Part shown: in pieces, positions 43,560 to 52,315 of the stretch
How positions within the stretch are numbered: position 1 is the first letter of the stretch
How the letters are laid out: each line of letters opens with the position of its first letter
The notes under the pieces: generated by a model
Told to the model about the DNA's origin: nothing
The model's input: the letters and a program-made list of their open reading frames with translations, nothing else
The model's database searches: none
Made by a program: the position numbers and the translations under genes
From: Robertmurraya massiliosenegalensis JC6
GTDB taxonomy: Bacteria; Bacillota; Bacilli; Bacillales; Cytobacillaceae
Length of the DNA stretch: 64,000 nucleotides
Assembly (NCBI RefSeq): GCF_000311725.1
Contig: NZ_HE978515.1
Coordinates: 305,697 to 369,696 of the forward strand
Direction: 5' to 3'

Positions 43560-43860
43560 TTCTAGTTTGGAGTGTATAAATCTCCTCGACTTGAGGATAA
43601 AGTGTTCCTATTAACAGTTGGCGTATCTGCATAAAGAATAACAGGAAAATTTCCGCTTAATGAGCAAGCATCATGAAAAAGAGCCGAAATAACAGGAGAA
43701 ATTCCTGCTAATTAGTCAAAAAATGCCAAAATAAACGATTTTGCCCTCCATAAGCGGAAAATCTTCCGTTATTTCCCCTAAAAGGGGCTCCTTTAAAGAT
43801 ATAACAGGAAAATTTCCGCTTAAGGGTGAGAGATGGTTGGAGCAAAATAGGGTCTTATAG
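43560..43860 (-). repeat. dispersed intergenic element, copy B (inverted)
   Basis: Four 23-nt units at 43638-43660, 43689-43711, 43750-43772 and 43801-43823. Read on the minus strand it follows copy C through GCTCCAACCATCTCTCACCC, the four units, and the tail CAGATACGCCAAC...CAAGTCGAGGA (ends only). It lacks the leading hairpin of copies A and C. It fills the gap between yjcZ and the msrB 3' end. The rest of 43362-44047 holds only hairpins. Confidence 0.85.
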
Positions 43861-43983
43861 TAGAAATTTAGACAAAGCGGAAATCGATGTGGATTCTTAA
43901 AGGCTAATTTGCGTTTCACTCAGAATTTTGTACGAGGAAAATCGAAGGTCTTGCGTTAATGGCAAAATTAACAGACAAAATTA

Positions 43984-44013
43984 GAGAAAGGTGAATTTGA
44001 GTACACCTTTCTC
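43984..44013 (-). terminator. terminator after msrB
   Basis: Arms GAGAAAGGTG and CACCTTTCTC, 10-nt loop, with a weak T-rich tail on the minus strand, 35 nt past the msrB stop. Confidence 0.65.
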
Positions 44014-44047
44014 ATTATTTTGAAGCTAGTTATGACCCAGCCTCTCT

Positions 44048-44488
44048 TCACTCTTCATGAAATAGTTTTAAGTATTCACCGTAGCCTTCTTCTTCAAGTT
44101 TTTCCTTAGGAATAAAGCGTGTGGCTGCAGAGTTTATACAGTATCGTAAGCCAGTTGGTCCAGGGCCATCATCAAAAACATGGCCAAGATGAGAATCTGC
44201 CGTTTTGCTACGTACTTCAGTACGAATCATAAAATGACTCTTGTCCTCTTTTTCAATAATTTCTTCTTCCTCAATCGGTTTCGTAAAACTCGGCCAACCA
44301 CAGCCAGCATCAAATTTATCCTTTGAACTGAATAATGGCTTTCCAGAGACAATGTCCACATAAATTCCATCTGAAAACTCATTCCAATATTCATTCCGGA
44401 ATGGCGGTTCCGTACCACTATTTTGCGTTACCTCATATTGCATCGGTGTTAATTTTTCTTTTAGTTCTTTATTTTTCAATTTTGTCAC
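44048..44488 (-). CDS. msrB: peptide-methionine (R)-S-oxide reductase MsrB
   Basis: 146 residues. It reduces methionine R-sulfoxide in damaged proteins. GCGWPSF (62-68) and the catalytic Cys117 in RYCINSAA are present; SGTEPPF and [11 protein letters not shown] are signature blocks. The two CxxC zinc sites of some MsrB are absent, as in B. subtilis. The GTG at 44488 overlaps the end of msrA by 20 nt, so the pair is cotranslated. The longer open frame upstream is antisense-like overlap with msrA in another frame. Confidence 0.94.
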   Translation of the reverse strand: MTKLKNKELKEKLTPMQYEVTQNSGTEPPFRNEYWNEFSDGIYVDIVSGKPLFSSKDKFDAGCGWPSFTKPIEEEEIIEKEDKSHFMIRTEVRSKTADSHLGHVFDDGPGPTGLRYCINSAATRFIPKEKLEEEGYGEYLKLFHEE

Positions 44489-45014
44489 CCCAATGTCTCT
44501 TAATGAAATCAACTCGTCCAGAACCTTGACTATAAGCATTATATCTTGTTGGATTTTTCCGATAAAAATGTTGGTGATATTCCTCTGCCTCATAAAACGG
44601 TTGTGCAGGCAATATTTTCGTCGCAATCGGTTTTTGGAATCGACCACTTTCTTGAAGATGCTTTTTCGATTCCTCCGCTATTTTTCTCTGTTCTTCATTA
44701 TGGTAAAAAATGGCCGTTTGATAGGATTGGCCCCGATCATAGAACTGCCCACCTGGGTCTGTTGGATCGATTTGCTGCCAATATACATCCAATAACTTTT
44801 CATAGGGAAACAGTTCTGGATTAAACGTGATTTGTACCGCTTCATGATGACCTGTCGTCTCACTACAAACCTCTTCATATGTAGGGTTTTCTGTATGTCC
44901 ACCTGTATATCCAGAGACTACCTTCATAATGCCTGGCTGTTCATCGAAAGGCTTCACCATACACCAAAAACATCCACCAGCGAAAGTTGCTACTCCCATT
45001 TGCTGATTCTCCAT
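44469..45014 (-). CDS. msrA: peptide-methionine (S)-S-oxide reductase MsrA
   Basis: 181 residues. The active-site GGCFWC has the catalytic Cys15; [27 protein letters not shown] (ends only) is the substrate-binding region, and [18 protein letters not shown] follows. It repairs the S epimer of methionine sulfoxide. It overlaps msrB, giving a complete repair pair. The ATG at 45014 is the natural start. Confidence 0.96.
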   Translation of the reverse strand: MENQQMGVATFAGGCFWCMVKPFDEQPGIMKVVSGYTGGHTENPTYEEVCSETTGHHEAVQITFNPELFPYEKLLDVYWQQIDPTDPGGQFYDRGQSYQTAIFYHNEEQRKIAEESKKHLQESGRFQKPIATKILPAQPFYEAEEYHQHFYRKNPTRYNAYSQGSGRVDFIKRHWGDKIEK

Positions 45015-45118
45015 TTTAGTATCACCATCCGCTTCATTTTCTTATAGATTAAAGGAATCTCATTCCTAAATGCAAATATGCTGTTTTCGTACTAAAAAAA
45101 GATGACAAATGCCACCTT

Positions 45119-45697
45119 TTAATTGGTCGGAACCAACAACGAAAATTGAATATCGTCATTGACTAAATCAAATTTATTCACTCTTACCTTAACATCACTT
45201 TTTAATTTCATTCTTTGTAACGATACATAAACGAGTTCATCATTTGGTTGAATACTTACCCATTCAGGGAAATCATATTGATCACGAATAAACTTTAAAA
45301 CATATGATACAGGAAGTTGAATTTGACCGATGGAAATCGATTTTTGCTTTAATATCACATCTCCATTATCTAGAGCTTCCGGTTCAAAAGTAAGCTTCAT
45401 CTCAATATCTTGTGTAAATACCTTCATAGTGCCATATAATTCTACTTCATCGTTAAGTAGAACTTCGTAAGCGATTGGGCTTGTCAACCCTTCCTCCTCA
45501 ATATAATGATTCATAATTTTATTTAAGTCAGATTTGGTCGCTTGAATTTGGAACTGAACATTCTCTTCTTGTTCATCAGCTATTGGTGATAATCCCTTGT
45601 CTTTAATCGGCATATTCACCATGATCAAAACGACTAAAACAAACAGGATGATTAATCCTAGAAGGAGAAAAAATCGTTTTTTCCATTTATCTGTCAT
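45119..45697 (-). CDS. ypmS: YpmS-family membrane-anchored protein (DUF2140)
   Basis: 192 residues. One N-terminal membrane helix (about 9-29) is followed by an extracellular beta-rich domain (LNDEVELYGTMKVFTQDIEMKLTFEPE, given by ends). The family is conserved in Bacillus next to ypmR and ypmQ; function unknown. The ATG overlaps the ypmR stop region by 11 nt, so translation is coupled. Confidence 0.88.
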   Translation of the reverse strand: MTDKWKKRFFLLLGLIILFVLVVLIMVNMPIKDKGLSPIADEQEENVQFQIQATKSDLNKIMNHYIEEEGLTSPIAYEVLLNDEVELYGTMKVFTQDIEMKLTFEPEALDNGDVILKQKSISIGQIQLPVSYVLKFIRDQYDFPEWVSIQPNDELVYVSLQRMKLKSDVKVRVNKFDLVNDDIQFSLLVPTN

Positions 45698-46517
45698 TAT
45701 GTTCGTTCTCCTTTTTTACTGCCACCAGCTTTTGCTGCAATGCTTCATCTTGCAAGACATCATGTATACGATCAGCCATCAGCTCATACCCTTTATCATT
45801 TGGATGAAAGTAATCGGTATAAAGTAAATTCTCTTCACTATCTTTGAACACGTCTGCGATTTCTACAAAAAGTGTGTTCTCATATTTTTTTAACACATCT
45901 TGACTGACATGATTCCATTTATCAATCACCATATCCATTTCTTTCACATCTGCCAAAAAAAGAAAAAAAGGATTATAGAGACCGATCATGCCAATCATCG
46001 CATCTTCATTTTCCTCACGAATGGCATTCATGACAGAGGTTAACGTTTTCTCATAATTTATCAGCTCTCTATCAAAGTCTTTCATATCTAGACCTGAGAA
46101 ATTTTCTCGAACTACTTTCATGATGTCATTTCCACCAGTTGTGATTAACACGATGTCCGCTTCTTTCACAGCGGATCTTAGTTCGTTTGTCCTGAGCCTA
46201 TTTAAGATTTGAGAGGTACGATTCCCACTCACACCAAAATTATGAAAAACAGCTTCTTTTATTCCCTTTTCCCCTTCAAGTTGCTCTTGTAAATATGGGA
46301 CATAGCCGCCTCTTTTCGTACTGTCTCCCACTCCTTGCGTCAGTGAGTCACCAACAGAAACGATATGATATGTTCTCGGGAAAAAATCATACGGGATTTT
46401 TTCTTTTAGTGCTAAGGATGTCTCTTTAGAAGAAATTGGATTTTCGATTGAACCATGGCTACAAGCAACGAAAAGACTTAGACAAAGAATAAAAGAGGTG
46501 AATATTTTTTCCATCAT
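45687..46517 (-). CDS. ypmR: SGNH/GDSL hydrolase lipoprotein YpmR
   Basis: 276 residues. The signal peptide ends in the lipobox LFVACS (Cys19). SGNH blocks follow: block I VSVGDSLTQG (Ser near 58), block III TTGGND, and block V in DYFHPNDKGY (Asp/His). This is an esterase or lipase acting outside the membrane; the substrate is unknown. It is operonic with ypmS (overlap) and next to ypmQ, as in B. subtilis. Confidence 0.9.
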   Translation of the reverse strand: MMEKIFTSFILCLSLFVACSHGSIENPISSKETSLALKEKIPYDFFPRTYHIVSVGDSLTQGVGDSTKRGGYVPYLQEQLEGEKGIKEAVFHNFGVSGNRTSQILNRLRTNELRSAVKEADIVLITTGGNDIMKVVRENFSGLDMKDFDRELINYEKTLTSVMNAIREENEDAMIGMIGLYNPFFLFLADVKEMDMVIDKWNHVSQDVLKKYENTLFVEIADVFKDSEENLLYTDYFHPNDKGYELMADRIHDVLQDEALQQKLVAVKKENEHNDR

Positions 46518-46595
46518 TTCACCTTCCCTATAAAGCTTTTTCCATTATAACAAGGTTTAAAGGAAACGAAAAGAACAGCCCCCACAATAAACGAA

Positions 46596-46626
46596 AAGTA
46601 GACCCTTTATTAGCCAAGGTCTACTT
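46596..46626 (-). terminator. terminator after ypmQ
   Basis: Arms AAGTAGACC and GGTCTACTT with a 13-nt loop, followed by TTTTCG on the minus strand. Confidence 0.8.
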
Positions 46627-46632
46627 CCAGTT

Positions 46633-47235
46633 TTACTGTATAGCTTTCATATCGTTAATAATATCCTCAAATGGGACATCATTTGCGCCCGAATAATATT
46701 GCATGATTGTTCCCTCTTGATTAACTAAATAGAAATAAGATTGGTGAATCACTTGATCCTCGTTTTCAGGCTTCTTTACAATCGTTTTAAAATTCTCTAA
46801 AGCAAACGACTCTATAAACGATTGGTCATATCCTGTCAAAAAGTGAAAATTGCTAAAGTCCAATTCAAACTTGCTACCGTAGTCATTCAATACTTCTGGG
46901 GAATCGATCGTAGGATCAACCGAAAAAGAAACAAACTCAACGTTTTCGATTCCTTCTTCCTCTGCCATTTTCTGAATCTTGGTCATATTATGTGTCATCG
47001 GAGGACAAATAGAAGTACAGTTTGTAAAAATAAAATCCGCCACCCAGATTTTCCCTTTTAAATCATCTTTGCCAAACTCATTGCCATTTTGGTCTGTAAA
47101 CGTAAAATCTTCTAACGACCAATTTAATGCATCGTTAATTCCAGTATTTCCTATTTGATGACAGGATTTAAAAACCAAAAGAATTATTATTAGTAAGATA
47201 ATAATAAATATAGATAGCCAGAACCTTTTCTTCAT
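46633..47235 (-). CDS. ypmQ: SCO1/SenC-family copper protein (BsSco, YpmQ)
   Basis: 200 residues with an N-terminal membrane anchor (about 6-22) and a thioredoxin-fold domain. The copper ligands Cys73 and Cys77 are in NCTSICPPM, and the His lies in VIHQSYFYLV near 164. Sco proteins help assemble the Cu-A centre of cytochrome c oxidase. The ATG at 47235 is chosen for AGGTGAT; 27 upstream in-frame codons overlap the kinase stop and lack a site. The gene order with ypmR and ypmS is the usual one. Confidence 0.92.
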   Translation of the reverse strand: MKKRFWLSIFIIILLIIILLVFKSCHQIGNTGINDALNWSLEDFTFTDQNGNEFGKDDLKGKIWVADFIFTNCTSICPPMTHNMTKIQKMAEEEGIENVEFVSFSVDPTIDSPEVLNDYGSKFELDFSNFHFLTGYDQSFIESFALENFKTIVKKPENEDQVIHQSYFYLVNQEGTIMQYYSGANDVPFEDIINDMKAIQ

Positions 47236-47312
47236 TTTATCACCTACAATCCCCTCTTCATTCAAGGTACATTGTAACAAAGCATGGACAAATAAGAAAG
47301 AAATACGAATTT

Positions 47313-48941
47313 TCATGATTCCTTCTGTTCATCTAATGGTACATTTATTGTAAATGTTGTCCCCTTCCATTTCTCACTGACTACTTCAATATTGCCTTTC
47401 ATTCTCTCAATGATTTGATAGCATACCATTAATCCCATTCCTGTTCCTTTTTCTTTTAATGAGTAAAACGCCGTCCCCAATCTAGCAAGCTCCTCTTCTG
47501 TCATTCCGATACCACTATCCCTTATTTCAAAGACGCCATAGCCCGCCTTTTTATACACTTTTAAGGATAATGTCCCACCGTCCTTCATCGCCTCTATCCC
47601 ATTTTTTAATATATTTATTAAAACTTGAATAAGCTCGCTTCTATTGCCAATAACGGTAACTTCATCCTCAATAATGGTCTCTAATTCTATGTTTTTAGAC
47701 ATCATCGCATATGAATTCATTAAATCCATCGCTTTATGAGCGAGTACGACAGCATCTACCTTTTCTGTATTCTCCATATCTGGCCGAGCTAATGATAAAT
47801 AGTCGTTAATAATCGTTTCCGCTCGATTCATTTCTTCTATCATTAGTTTGACAAACATTTGCTCTTCAGTTGAAAGTTCTTTTTTAGATTTAAAGATTTG
47901 CAAAAATCCTTTTACGACAGTCATCGGATTTCGAATTTCATGAGCGACCGAAGCTGCAAGCTGTCCTATCGCATTCATTTTCTCAGCCCGTTGAAGTTCT
48001 TTTAATATTTTCGTCTTTTGAATGATGTTCTCCATTTCATCAATGGCATCCTCAAATTTAGAGCTTTGTCCCCCTTCATGTAAGTTCTTTCCGAAATGTT
48101 TCGATGTAAAGGTAACACGTTCAAATAACTGCGATAATTGCTCAGTCATATAATTAAATCGAGAAGTAAGCTGACCTAAATCAGATTGATCCTTTATCGG
48201 GAGTTTCACTTGAAAATTTCCATTACTCACTTCATTAATTCCATATATAATTTCATTTACTGGCTCCAAAACCTTGTTTAATCCTTTTTGAAAAATGGAA
48301 TATACGATGATCGTAATAAAAAGAAAGACAAAGCATAATGAAAAAATAAGTTCCATTTGAAAGCGATCAATCGTTGATGCATCAGCATGTATCGCTAACA
48401 GACTAGTAACATTTCCCTTTCGATCTTCTATAGGAGCTATTGCTGAAATCCAGCTCCCGCCCTCTTCATCGTACAGACTGCTTGAAGTGACTTCTTTCGT
48501 CTCCATTGTATTTTGTAAAGCTTTATGAAACTCTTCAGATGCCACATAAGGTTGAAACGCTTCAATGCCAATTACTTCTTCACTACTTTTCGAGGAAACA
48601 ACCGAGTATAGCTTACTATTCTCATCAGAGGGCATTAGAATGAAACCGTGGAATACGGATGAATTTTTTTCATTAATCAAATTTAAATGTTCATATATTT
48701 TTTTATAACTCGGCTCCGAAACATCTCCAGCATAAATGATTCTTTCTATCTCTTCTCCTTCTATCGTGGAGCTCCATAGGGAAGCAAACCCAACGACTTG
48801 TTGGGATAATTGTTCTTTCATTTCCTTCATTTGCAGTGACAAGGCAATCCCACCAGTAACTAGGACCACTACAAAAGTGATACAAAGGGTTAGTATCATG
48901 ACTTTACTATTTAAAGATATATTTCTAAATAATTTCCGCAT
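47313..48941 (-). CDS. orphan membrane sensor histidine kinase
   Basis: 542 residues. Two membrane helices (about 14-34 and 200-222) flank an extracellular sensor region. HAMP-like segment, then HisKA with the phospho-acceptor His in SVAHEIRNPMTVVKGFLQIF (near 333). The ATP-binding part has the N box (QVLINILKNGIEAM), DSGIGMTEEE and GTGMGLMV. The MTVVKGFLQ H-box resembles the sporulation kinases KinA-KinE. No response regulator is adjacent, so it may feed Spo0F, which is inference. The kinase stop lies just upstream of ypmQ. Confidence 0.9.
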   Translation of the reverse strand: MRKLFRNISLNSKVMILTLCITFVVVLVTGGIALSLQMKEMKEQLSQQVVGFASLWSSTIEGEEIERIIYAGDVSEPSYKKIYEHLNLINEKNSSVFHGFILMPSDENSKLYSVVSSKSSEEVIGIEAFQPYVASEEFHKALQNTMETKEVTSSSLYDEEGGSWISAIAPIEDRKGNVTSLLAIHADASTIDRFQMELIFSLCFVFLFITIIVYSIFQKGLNKVLEPVNEIIYGINEVSNGNFQVKLPIKDQSDLGQLTSRFNYMTEQLSQLFERVTFTSKHFGKNLHEGGQSSKFEDAIDEMENIIQKTKILKELQRAEKMNAIGQLAASVAHEIRNPMTVVKGFLQIFKSKKELSTEEQMFVKLMIEEMNRAETIINDYLSLARPDMENTEKVDAVVLAHKAMDLMNSYAMMSKNIELETIIEDEVTVIGNRSELIQVLINILKNGIEAMKDGGTLSLKVYKKAGYGVFEIRDSGIGMTEEELARLGTAFYSLKEKGTGMGLMVCYQIIERMKGNIEVVSEKWKGTTFTINVPLDEQKES

Positions 48942-49108
48942 ATTCTTCCCTCGAATTTCCCAGTTAATCTATTTGTACTTCCTTTTCGACACAATTAGTG
49001 AGATTCCTTCTAATTCTTTAGGATTTTTAAACAGAAGTTAACAAAAAAAGAGAACAATGTACACATTTAAACAATATCCTTTAATAAACGGCAACGATAA
49101 AAAGAAAA

Positions 49109-49147
49109 GCCGATAGAAAAGTTATTTTACACCACTTTTCCATCAGC
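49109..49147 (-). terminator. terminator after degV
   Basis: Arms GCTGATGGAAAAGT and ACTTTTCTATCGGC on the minus strand, followed by TTTTCTTTTT. Confidence 0.8.
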
Positions 49148-49180
49148 CTCTGCTAACAACATTCTATGCTAGTCCACTTT

Positions 49181-50023
49181 TTATTCAAAATAGTACATAA
49201 AACCGATCGCACCTGGACCAGTATGTGTACTAATAACAGGTGTCGTAAAGACAACATCTATTTGATCATAACCTGTAAATTCATATACTGCTTTTTTTAT
49301 TTTATGTGTCAGTTCAAGACCTTCTGCATGGGCAATACTTACACACTTAATCGTCTTACCTTTAACATCTCTTGCAAATTCCTCTGCGAGAAACTTTGCT
49401 GCTTTGCTATGACTTCTTACTTTCGTGACCGGCGTGTATACACCATCTTCTAATGAGGCAATTGGCTTTATATTCAGCAAGGAACCAATGATCCCTTTTC
49501 CTTTTCCAATTCTGCCACCTTTAATCAGGTTTTCCAATGTATCAACACAGACGAATAATCTTGTGTTCTCGCGAATTTTTGCAATGGCTTGCAAAATTTC
49601 CCCCATTGATTTTCCTTCTTGAGCCAATTTTGCTGCCTCTAAGACTTGATAGGATAAACCTCTAGAAATAAAGCGAGAATCAACGACTGTTACATTCCCT
49701 TTCGCCATACTTGCAGCAGACTCAGCTGATTGTACCGTTCCACTCATTCCACCAGTCATATGAATAGACAAGACTTCAAACCCTTCATCGTGAAGACGAT
49801 CATAAAGCTCAAGAAACTCTCCAACTGGTGGCTGTGAGCTTTTCGGTAATTCTTCAGCCTCTTTCATTTTCTGCATAAATTCCTCAGCTGTTATATCTTT
49901 TCGGTCAATATAGCTCTGTCCATCTATATGTAAAGATAAGGGAACAACTTCAATATCAAATTTCTCTAATACCTCATCATGTAAATCTACTGTCGAATCT
50001 GTAACAACTCTAACCTTACCCAA
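49181..50023 (-). CDS. DegV-family fatty-acid-binding protein
   Basis: 280 residues. The start KVRVVTDSTVDL and the mid-block SIHMTGGMSGTVQSAESAASM are typical of DegV/FakB proteins, which bind a fatty acid and present it to the FakA kinase. The C-terminal THTGPGAIGFMYY closes the site. No fakA is nearby. TTG at 50023 behind GGAAGTGA. Confidence 0.88.
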   Translation of the reverse strand: MGKVRVVTDSTVDLHDEVLEKFDIEVVPLSLHIDGQSYIDRKDITAEEFMQKMKEAEELPKSSQPPVGEFLELYDRLHDEGFEVLSIHMTGGMSGTVQSAESAASMAKGNVTVVDSRFISRGLSYQVLEAAKLAQEGKSMGEILQAIAKIRENTRLFVCVDTLENLIKGGRIGKGKGIIGSLLNIKPIASLEDGVYTPVTKVRSHSKAAKFLAEEFARDVKGKTIKCVSIAHAEGLELTHKIKKAVYEFTGYDQIDVVFTTPVISTHTGPGAIGFMYYFE

Positions 50024-50136
50024 CCCATCACTTCCTCCATTTCATGTTGCTCTTCACTCTATTATACACATTGAAGGGGACAGAATTAAAGTCATCTTTT
50101 AAATGTCCTTATGCTCGTTGCTTTTTTGTTCACATT

Positions 50137-50445
50137 TTAGATCGAAAGAACGATCCATGATACATGAACTAGGGCAACGATTGAATATAATAATAAAGAG
50201 AATATGATTAATTGTTTGACGTATAGTGAAACCTGTAGGTTACGAAGAAAATGAGCAAGAATGATTAAAAAAATAGAGAGACTCCCCTTCAAGAGTAGAA
50301 ATAACCACAAATCCATATGGATCACTCGCTCCATCAATGGATTGAATTCTTCTATTTTTTTAAAATGGATACCGAAGAAAGTTACGAATCCATCGAATAG
50401 ATTGAAAAAGGACAAGTAAAGTAATAATGTACTTATTCTCATCAT
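50137..50445 (-). CDS. DUF5658 family membrane protein
   Basis: 102 residues with three or four hydrophobic segments. The motif NLFDGFVTFFGI followed by IEEFNPLM is the DUF5658 signature. Function unknown. The start lies 1 nt after the sinR stop with no independent site, so translation is probably coupled to sinR. Confidence 0.8.
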   Translation of the reverse strand: MMRISTLLLYLSFFNLFDGFVTFFGIHFKKIEEFNPLMERVIHMDLWLFLLLKGSLSIFLIILAHFLRNLQVSLYVKQLIIFSLLLYSIVALVHVSWIVLSI

Positions 50446-50446
50446 C

Positions 50447-50779
50447 TTACAGGGATCTATCCCGTTCTTCCCACTTTTTGAATTTGATGAAATCTAAATA
50501 CTTCTGAAATTCGCTCTTATCAACCCCATCATCAATTGCTTTCTTTATGAGCGCAATCCATTCTTCATCTAACTCCTCTTCTATCTCTTGGCCTAATAAA
50601 TATTCTATATTTGTATCTAGCGTCTTAGCAATCTTTGATAAAAATTGTAATGAAGGGTTTTTTTGTACATCTCTTTCAATATAACTTAAATAAGATTTGG
50701 ATACACCTGCATGTTTAGCTAATTCAGATATAGAATACCCTTTTCTTTTTCTCAATTCTTTAATTCTCTCACCTACCAT
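50447..50779 (-). CDS. sinR: SinR-type transcriptional regulator
   Basis: 110 residues. An XRE helix-turn-helix (about 6-60, GYSISELAKHAGVSKSYLSYIER) is followed by a SinI-type dimerisation segment (EEWIALIKKAIDDGVDKSEFQKYLDF). In B. subtilis SinR represses biofilm matrix genes and is antagonised by SinI. No sinI-like gene is visible within 2 kb. A GTTCTTT (SinR half-site consensus GTTCTYT) lies at 50831-50837. The ATG at 50779 is chosen for its 9-nt spacing to GGAG. Confidence 0.9.
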   Translation of the reverse strand: MVGERIKELRKRKGYSISELAKHAGVSKSYLSYIERDVQKNPSLQFLSKIAKTLDTNIEYLLGQEIEEELDEEWIALIKKAIDDGVDKSEFQKYLDFIKFKKWEERDRSL

Positions 50780-50811
50780 TTTCAATATCTCCTTTTATAC
50801 CCATATATGTA

Positions 50812-50845
50812 CATTATAACGAACAATAAAGTTCTTTAAAAAATA
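50812..50845 (-). promoter_or_regulatory. sinR promoter region with a possible SinR operator
   Basis: On the minus strand AAAGAAC (complement of GTTCTTT, 50831-50837) lies about 8 nt upstream of a -10-like TATAAT (50818-50823, read on the minus strand). Overlap of an operator half-site with the promoter suggests autorepression; only one half-site is clear. Confidence 0.4.
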
Positions 50846-50992
50846 CAATATAGATAGAAATACGTAGGAAATAGCCAAAAACAGTAGAAAACATACGTTT
50901 TTATTGAAAAATTGGTAAATTAACATTTTTTCTAAAAATGATTCGGATGACTCATATGCTTTCCTCAATTAAGGTAAAAAGGAAGAAGAAAA

Positions 50993-51016
50993 AAAACCGA
51001 GCAGTTGCCCGGCTTT
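50993..51016 (-). terminator. terminator after tatC
   Basis: Arms AAAGCCGGG and CTCGGTTT (minus strand) with an internal loop, then a long T run. Confidence 0.75.
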
Positions 51017-51020
51017 TTGG

Positions 51021-51761
51021 TTACTCAGAAAAATCAGCTTCCCATTCTTGTTCCTTTTTAAGCTTACGTTTGTAGACAATTTTTGATAAGTTTACACTGA
51101 TTTCATATAGGAATAACAGTGGTATTGTAACTAAAACATCTGACATAATATCTGGCGGTGAAATGACAACTGCGATCACAACTAGGACAAAGTACGCATA
51201 CTTTCGCATCTTTTGCAACACATAAGGATTGACAATTCCTAAAGATGTTAAAAACATCGCCACAACTGGTAGCTCAAATAAGAAACCAAACGGAAGGGTT
51301 GTATTCATGATAAAACGGAAATATTTATCTGCAGTAAAGTTAGTGACAACCATATCTCCACTTAACTCAACTAAGAAATTCATAATGGTTGGGAATATAA
51401 CAAAGTAGCCAAAACAGAGCCCAACAATAAATAATATAAATAACGCAGGTATATATGATAGAGAAATCTTTCTTTCTATCGGTTTCAAAGCTGGCTTAAC
51501 AAAAAGCCATAGTTGTAAAGCTAATACTGGAATTGTACCAGCGATTGCAATGATCGTTCCAATCATAAAATAAATCCAAATAATATCACTCGGACCTAAT
51601 ACTACGAGCTTAACATCAAGGTCCCGTACAAACCACTCATATATGTCTTTCACATAAATAAATCCGATGATAAAAAATACGAGAAATGCGAAAACAGACC
51701 ATATAATTCTTTTTCTTAATTCATCTAGATGATCCACTAAATTTAATTCTTTATCGTCCAT
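51021..51761 (-). CDS. tatC: Tat twin-arginine translocase subunit TatC
   Basis: 246 residues with six membrane segments. The start LVDHLDELRKRI, the FVKPALKPIERK loop and the central FGFLFELPVVAMF block are the TatC signatures. It recognises RR signal peptides and with TatA forms the Tat translocase. A tatA gene lies 140 nt upstream on the same strand, giving a minimal TatAC system as in Bacillus. No dedicated Tat substrate gene is adjacent. Confidence 0.95.
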   Translation of the reverse strand: MDDKELNLVDHLDELRKRIIWSVFAFLVFFIIGFIYVKDIYEWFVRDLDVKLVVLGPSDIIWIYFMIGTIIAIAGTIPVLALQLWLFVKPALKPIERKISLSYIPALFILFIVGLCFGYFVIFPTIMNFLVELSGDMVVTNFTADKYFRFIMNTTLPFGFLFELPVVAMFLTSLGIVNPYVLQKMRKYAYFVLVVIAVVISPPDIMSDVLVTIPLLFLYEISVNLSKIVYKRKLKKEQEWEADFSE

Positions 51762-51878
51762 TAAAGTCCCCTACCAACTACAAAATTTATTTTATCTAAA
51801 CGAAAGTCCGTTAGAGGAAAGTATAACATATATTCAAGTTGAGTCTTCACTCTCTTACTAGAATATTTCAGAAAAAAA

Positions 51879-51900
51879 GTGCAAGATAGAAATCTTACAC
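51879..51900 (-). terminator. hairpin between tatA and tatC
   Basis: Arms GTGTAAGAT and ATCTTGCAC (one mismatch) with a 4-nt loop, followed by TTTTTTT on the minus strand; may attenuate tatC. Confidence 0.7.
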
Positions 51901-51901
51901 C

Positions 51902-52114
51902 TTATTTTGTCAACTTAGTCATTTCTTTAATTTCTTTTTTCTCTTCCTCAAATTCATCCATAACATCGCTTGTTAATTCTTTTGTCGATTTCTTGAATTC
52001 ACGTAATGTTTGACCAAATGCTCTTCCGATTTCAGGAAGCTTCTTCGGTCCAAAAATGATCAAAGCTAACACTAATATTAAAATTAAACCAGGTACACCG
52101 ATGTTTGATAACAT
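51902..52114 (-). CDS. tatA: Sec-independent translocase subunit TatA
   Basis: 70 residues: short N-terminal membrane helix (about 4-20), the [14 protein letters not shown] hinge at about 21-34, then an amphipathic helix and a charged tail. It forms the Tat pore with TatC. The ATG at 52114 is chosen for GGGGAT; the open frame extends nine codons further. Confidence 0.93.
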   Translation of the reverse strand: MLSNIGVPGLILILVLALIIFGPKKLPEIGRAFGQTLREFKKSTKELTSDVMDEFEEEKKEIKEMTKLTK

Positions 52115-52315
52115 GGTAGAACATCCCCTTTTTAGTATCATTAGTATGAATAGTTAATTCTAAAACGACTATACTACGATAGCATTCAAATTGCAATTAA
52201 CTGAATGACTTTTGAATTAACCCTTCCTAATATGATTATAGTATTTTTCATCCTCAATAGGGGTATTATTGACGATTGTTCATAAGAAATTCACATTTTA
52301 ACATGAGCGGCTCGC

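Noticed and set aside
44489..44647. N-terminal extension of msrB to 44647
   Set aside because: These codons lie inside msrA in another frame and do not fit the MsrB family; the GTG at 44488 gives the normal length.
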